From an uncultured Eubacteriales bacterium (GTDB lineage: Bacteria > Bacillota > Clostridia > Christensenellales > Aristaeellaceae), in the NCBI GenBank assembly GCA_902795275.1, contig CADBKQ010000015.1:1-64000 (forward strand): a stretch of DNA of 64,000 nucleotides. The letters are read 5' to 3'. The notes under the pieces were generated by a model that saw only the letters and a list, made by a program, of their open reading frames with translations, had not been told where the DNA came from and made no database searches. Positions 62,344 to 64,000 of this stretch are shown piece after piece. The stretch's first letter is position 1, and the number at the start of each line of letters is the position of its first letter. The position numbers were made by a program, and so were the translations under genes.

Positions 62344-63411
62344 TCAGGAAGTCGTTCTGGCTTTCTTTTTGCGGCTGGAGAGCACGACGCTTTGCAGCAG
62401 GATGAACAGGCCCAGCATAGCGCCGTTGGCCATTTCCTGCCACCAGGATTCGTTCAGGGGGCTCAGGGCGATGATCTTCTGGATGGTAGCCAGGATCATG
62501 GTGCCGAAGAAGGTGCCGATCACGTTGCCGACGCCGCCGGTCAGCAGGGTGCCGCCGATGATGGAAGCGGCGATGGCGTCCATCTCGCTGCGCATGGCCA
62601 CGCTGGCGTTGCCGGCCGGCTTATGCATCAGGAACACAAAGCCCGCCAGACCGCTGAGCAAGCCGCTGATCACGTAGCTGATAAAGCGGGTGCGCTTCAC
62701 GTTGATGCCCAGCATCAGGGCGCTTTGCTGGTTGCCGCCCAAAGCATAGATGTGGCGGCCCAGCTTCGCGTTGCGCAGCATGAAATAAACCAGCACCACG
62801 ATGAGCAGCGCCACGACGGCCCCGATTTCCAGCTTGGCGGGAATCAGATTGCCGTTCTTGGCGGTGTAGCCCAGCCAGGGAATGGCGAGGCGGTTTTTCA
62901 CCAGCGCCAGGAAGCCTTCGTGCGTCACCTTCACGGGATTGACGGACAGCATCGTGGTCAGGCCCCTGGACAGGAACATGCCCGCCAGGGTGACGATGAA
63001 GGGCTGAATCTCCAGATAGCTGATCAGGAAGCCTTGCAGCACGCCGAAGGCCAGGCCGATGCCCAGCGCCAGCAGAAGGGTGAGCAGGATGCCGAGCGGC
63101 CCGTTCTGAATGCCGGAATTGTTCAGGAACAGGGCGCAGGCCATAACGGTCAGGCCGATCACGCCGCCCACGCTGATGTTGATGCCGCCGCCGATCATGA
63201 CGATGGTGAGCGAGCAGGAAATGATGATCAGCGCCGCGTTGTCGTTCAGCAGGTCAAAGAACTGCTGGGTGCGCAGGAAGCCGCCGCCCATAAAGATCAT
63301 GGCCGCGGCATACATGACCGCGAAAATGCCGATGGTGATGGTCATCAGCAGCTGGGAATCCGTCAGGGGTTCACGGCGTCTTTTACTCACGGAAGCTTTT
63401 TTCATCGACAT
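62344..63411 (-). CDS. sugar ABC transporter permease, RbsC/YjfF type
   Basis: The 355-residue membrane protein has about nine helices and the branched-chain/ribose-type permease signature: GGGINISVGGVIGL, VLQGFLISYLEIQPFIVTLAGMFLSRGL and ALGGNQQSALMLGINVKR. This fits permease subunits for ribose, galactofuranose or similar sugars; the second of a YtfT-YjfF pair is likely. It lies one base after the upstream permease stop, with AAAGGGGGTG before the ATG. Which sugar it carries cannot be read. Confidence 0.9.
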   Translation of the reverse strand: MSMKKASVSKRRREPLTDSQLLMTITIGIFAVMYAAAMIFMGGGFLRTQQFFDLLNDNAALIIISCSLTIVMIGGGINISVGGVIGLTVMACALFLNNSGIQNGPLGILLTLLLALGIGLAFGVLQGFLISYLEIQPFIVTLAGMFLSRGLTTMLSVNPVKVTHEGFLALVKNRLAIPWLGYTAKNGNLIPAKLEIGAVVALLIVVLVYFMLRNAKLGRHIYALGGNQQSALMLGINVKRTRFISYVISGLLSGLAGFVFLMHKPAGNASVAMRSEMDAIAASIIGGTLLTGGVGNVIGTFFGTMILATIQKIIALSPLNESWWQEMANGAMLGLFILLQSVVLSSRKKKARTTS

Positions 63412-63412
63412 C

Positions 63413-64000
63413 TCAATTCACCCCCTTTGCGGAAGCCGGTTTCAAACCGCCGGAGCGAATGCGGTGCCACAGGGCGGTCAGCTTTTGTTTCACCACGGGA
63501 GAACCCGCCATCACGATAATGATGATCACGATGGCCTTGTACGCCTTGATATTCACGGGGTCCACGCGCATGGCCAGCAGGGTGGTGGTGAGCATCTGGA
63601 TGATGTAAGCGCCCAGGATGCTGCCGCTGATCTTGAACCGTCCGCCGCCCAGGTTGTTGCCGCCGATGGCGACGGCCAGGATGGCGTCCATTTCAATGTC
63701 GATCAGCAGGGTCTTGTGGCTCACCTGGCCCATGCGGCAGGTGCCGATGATGCCCGCTACCGCCACGCAGATGCCCAGGATCACGAAGGACAGCATCTTG
63801 ATGCCGACGGGGTTGATGCCGTTTAGCCGGGCCGCGCCCTGGTTGACGCCCACGGATTCGGTGTAAAGCCGCAGGGTGGTCAGCCGGAAGATGAGGGTCA
63901 ATATCAGGCCCACCAGCACCACGCCGAAGATGGGCGTGGGAATCGGTATGCCGGGAATCGTCATGCCCATGGAATTGATGATCGGGCTGTCGATCTGCGG
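63413..64000 (-). CDS. sugar ABC transporter permease, RbsC/YtfT type, 5' end outside the window
   Basis: The frame is open to the right edge, so this is the C-terminal part (195 residues seen). It has GIPIPTPIFGVVLVGLI, GVNQGAARLNGINPVGIKM (the ribose-type loop), MDAILAVAIGGNNLGGGRF and a final helix before a basic tail. It pairs with the next permease; the ATPase and the binding protein should lie upstream of the window edge. Confidence 0.88.
   Translation of the reverse strand, partial: PQIDSPIINSMGMTIPGIPIPTPIFGVVLVGLILTLIFRLTTLRLYTESVGVNQGAARLNGINPVGIKMLSFVILGICVAVAGIIGTCRMGQVSHKTLLIDIEMDAILAVAIGGNNLGGGRFKISGSILGAYIIQMLTTTLLAMRVDPVNIKAYKAIVIIIIVMAGSPVVKQKLTALWHRIRSGGLKPASAKGVN

Overview
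The window looks like a chromosome segment of an anaerobic, GC-rich member of the Clostridia (Firmicutes). Supporting signs are an ECF transporter module in EcfA1-EcfA2-EcfT order, a DnaD plus DnaI/DnaC-type loader pair, a PdaB-type deacetylase, SpoIIE-type phosphatase and RsbW-type kinase genes, a butyrate kinase family gene, sigma-A promoters with 16-18 bp spacers, AGGAGG-type ribosome sites and tRNA genes with encoded CCA. Several exported proteins share signal peptides of the MKKILALVLA type. A gut or rumen Christensenellales-like host is my guess from style only.

Layout. Bases 1-4829 form an AT-rich cassette unlike the rest: a radical SAM enzyme cut by the window edge, an EpmA/LysRS-like ligase without anticodon domain, an S51 peptidase, a LicA/choline-kinase-like phosphotransferase, an unknown protein and an SDR oxidoreductase. 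Next come decayed zinc-ribbon ORFs, an IS256-family element, an XRE regulator and a short serine recombinase ending near tRNA-Leu(GAG). This reads as one end of an acquired island. From 8.4 kb the GC-rich backbone starts: an ECF transporter; an HTH-fused UDP-glucose dehydrogenase with a uronate-type sugar kinase and a nucleotidyltransferase; two secreted WG-repeat paralogues; an EamA exporter with DnaD and DnaC-like loaders; a secreted OB-fold protein; and a double-OB SSB-like protein with a PdaB-like deacetylase.

From 23.7 to 32.9 kb lie a two-domain PPK2 and then a peptidoglycan-recycling operon (MurQ, a MurNAc/GlcNAc kinase, a dipeptide epimerase, a transglutaminase-like protein, a D-aminoacylase and a GNAT fused to an SxxK serine hydrolase). 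On the minus strand, 33-38 kb holds a YdcF-like protein and a four-gene partner-switching operon in which a MATE transporter carries a degenerate RsbW-like tail. From 38.3 to 43.1 kb is a ferric-iron-type ABC transporter. Beyond it are tRNA-Thr(GGT), a DmpA-like peptidase and an L,D-transpeptidase.

The 46.1-50.3 kb block holds two GH3 genes and one GH78 gene, all internally shortened, next to a frameshifted AraC-type regulator. Then come an S66 L,D-carboxypeptidase, a deaminase, a palindromic repeat, butyrate kinase, a DUF3592-like protein and rplS. At 54.9-59.4 kb lies a very large exported flavoprotein (three FMN-binding and two fumarate-reductase-like FAD modules), frameshifted by a perfect 46-bp tandem duplication. 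The window closes with a secreted SH3-like protein, a membrane YdcF protein, about 500 bp of stacked hairpins and two sugar ABC permeases, the last cut by the edge.

Cell-envelope turnover is the recurring theme: recycling enzymes, LD-carboxypeptidase, LD-transpeptidase, deacetylase and UDP-uronate supply. The most unusual architectures are the MATE-HATPase fusion, the HTH-Ugd fusion, the GNAT-serine hydrolase fusion, the island cassette and the hairpin array at 61.7-62.2 kb.
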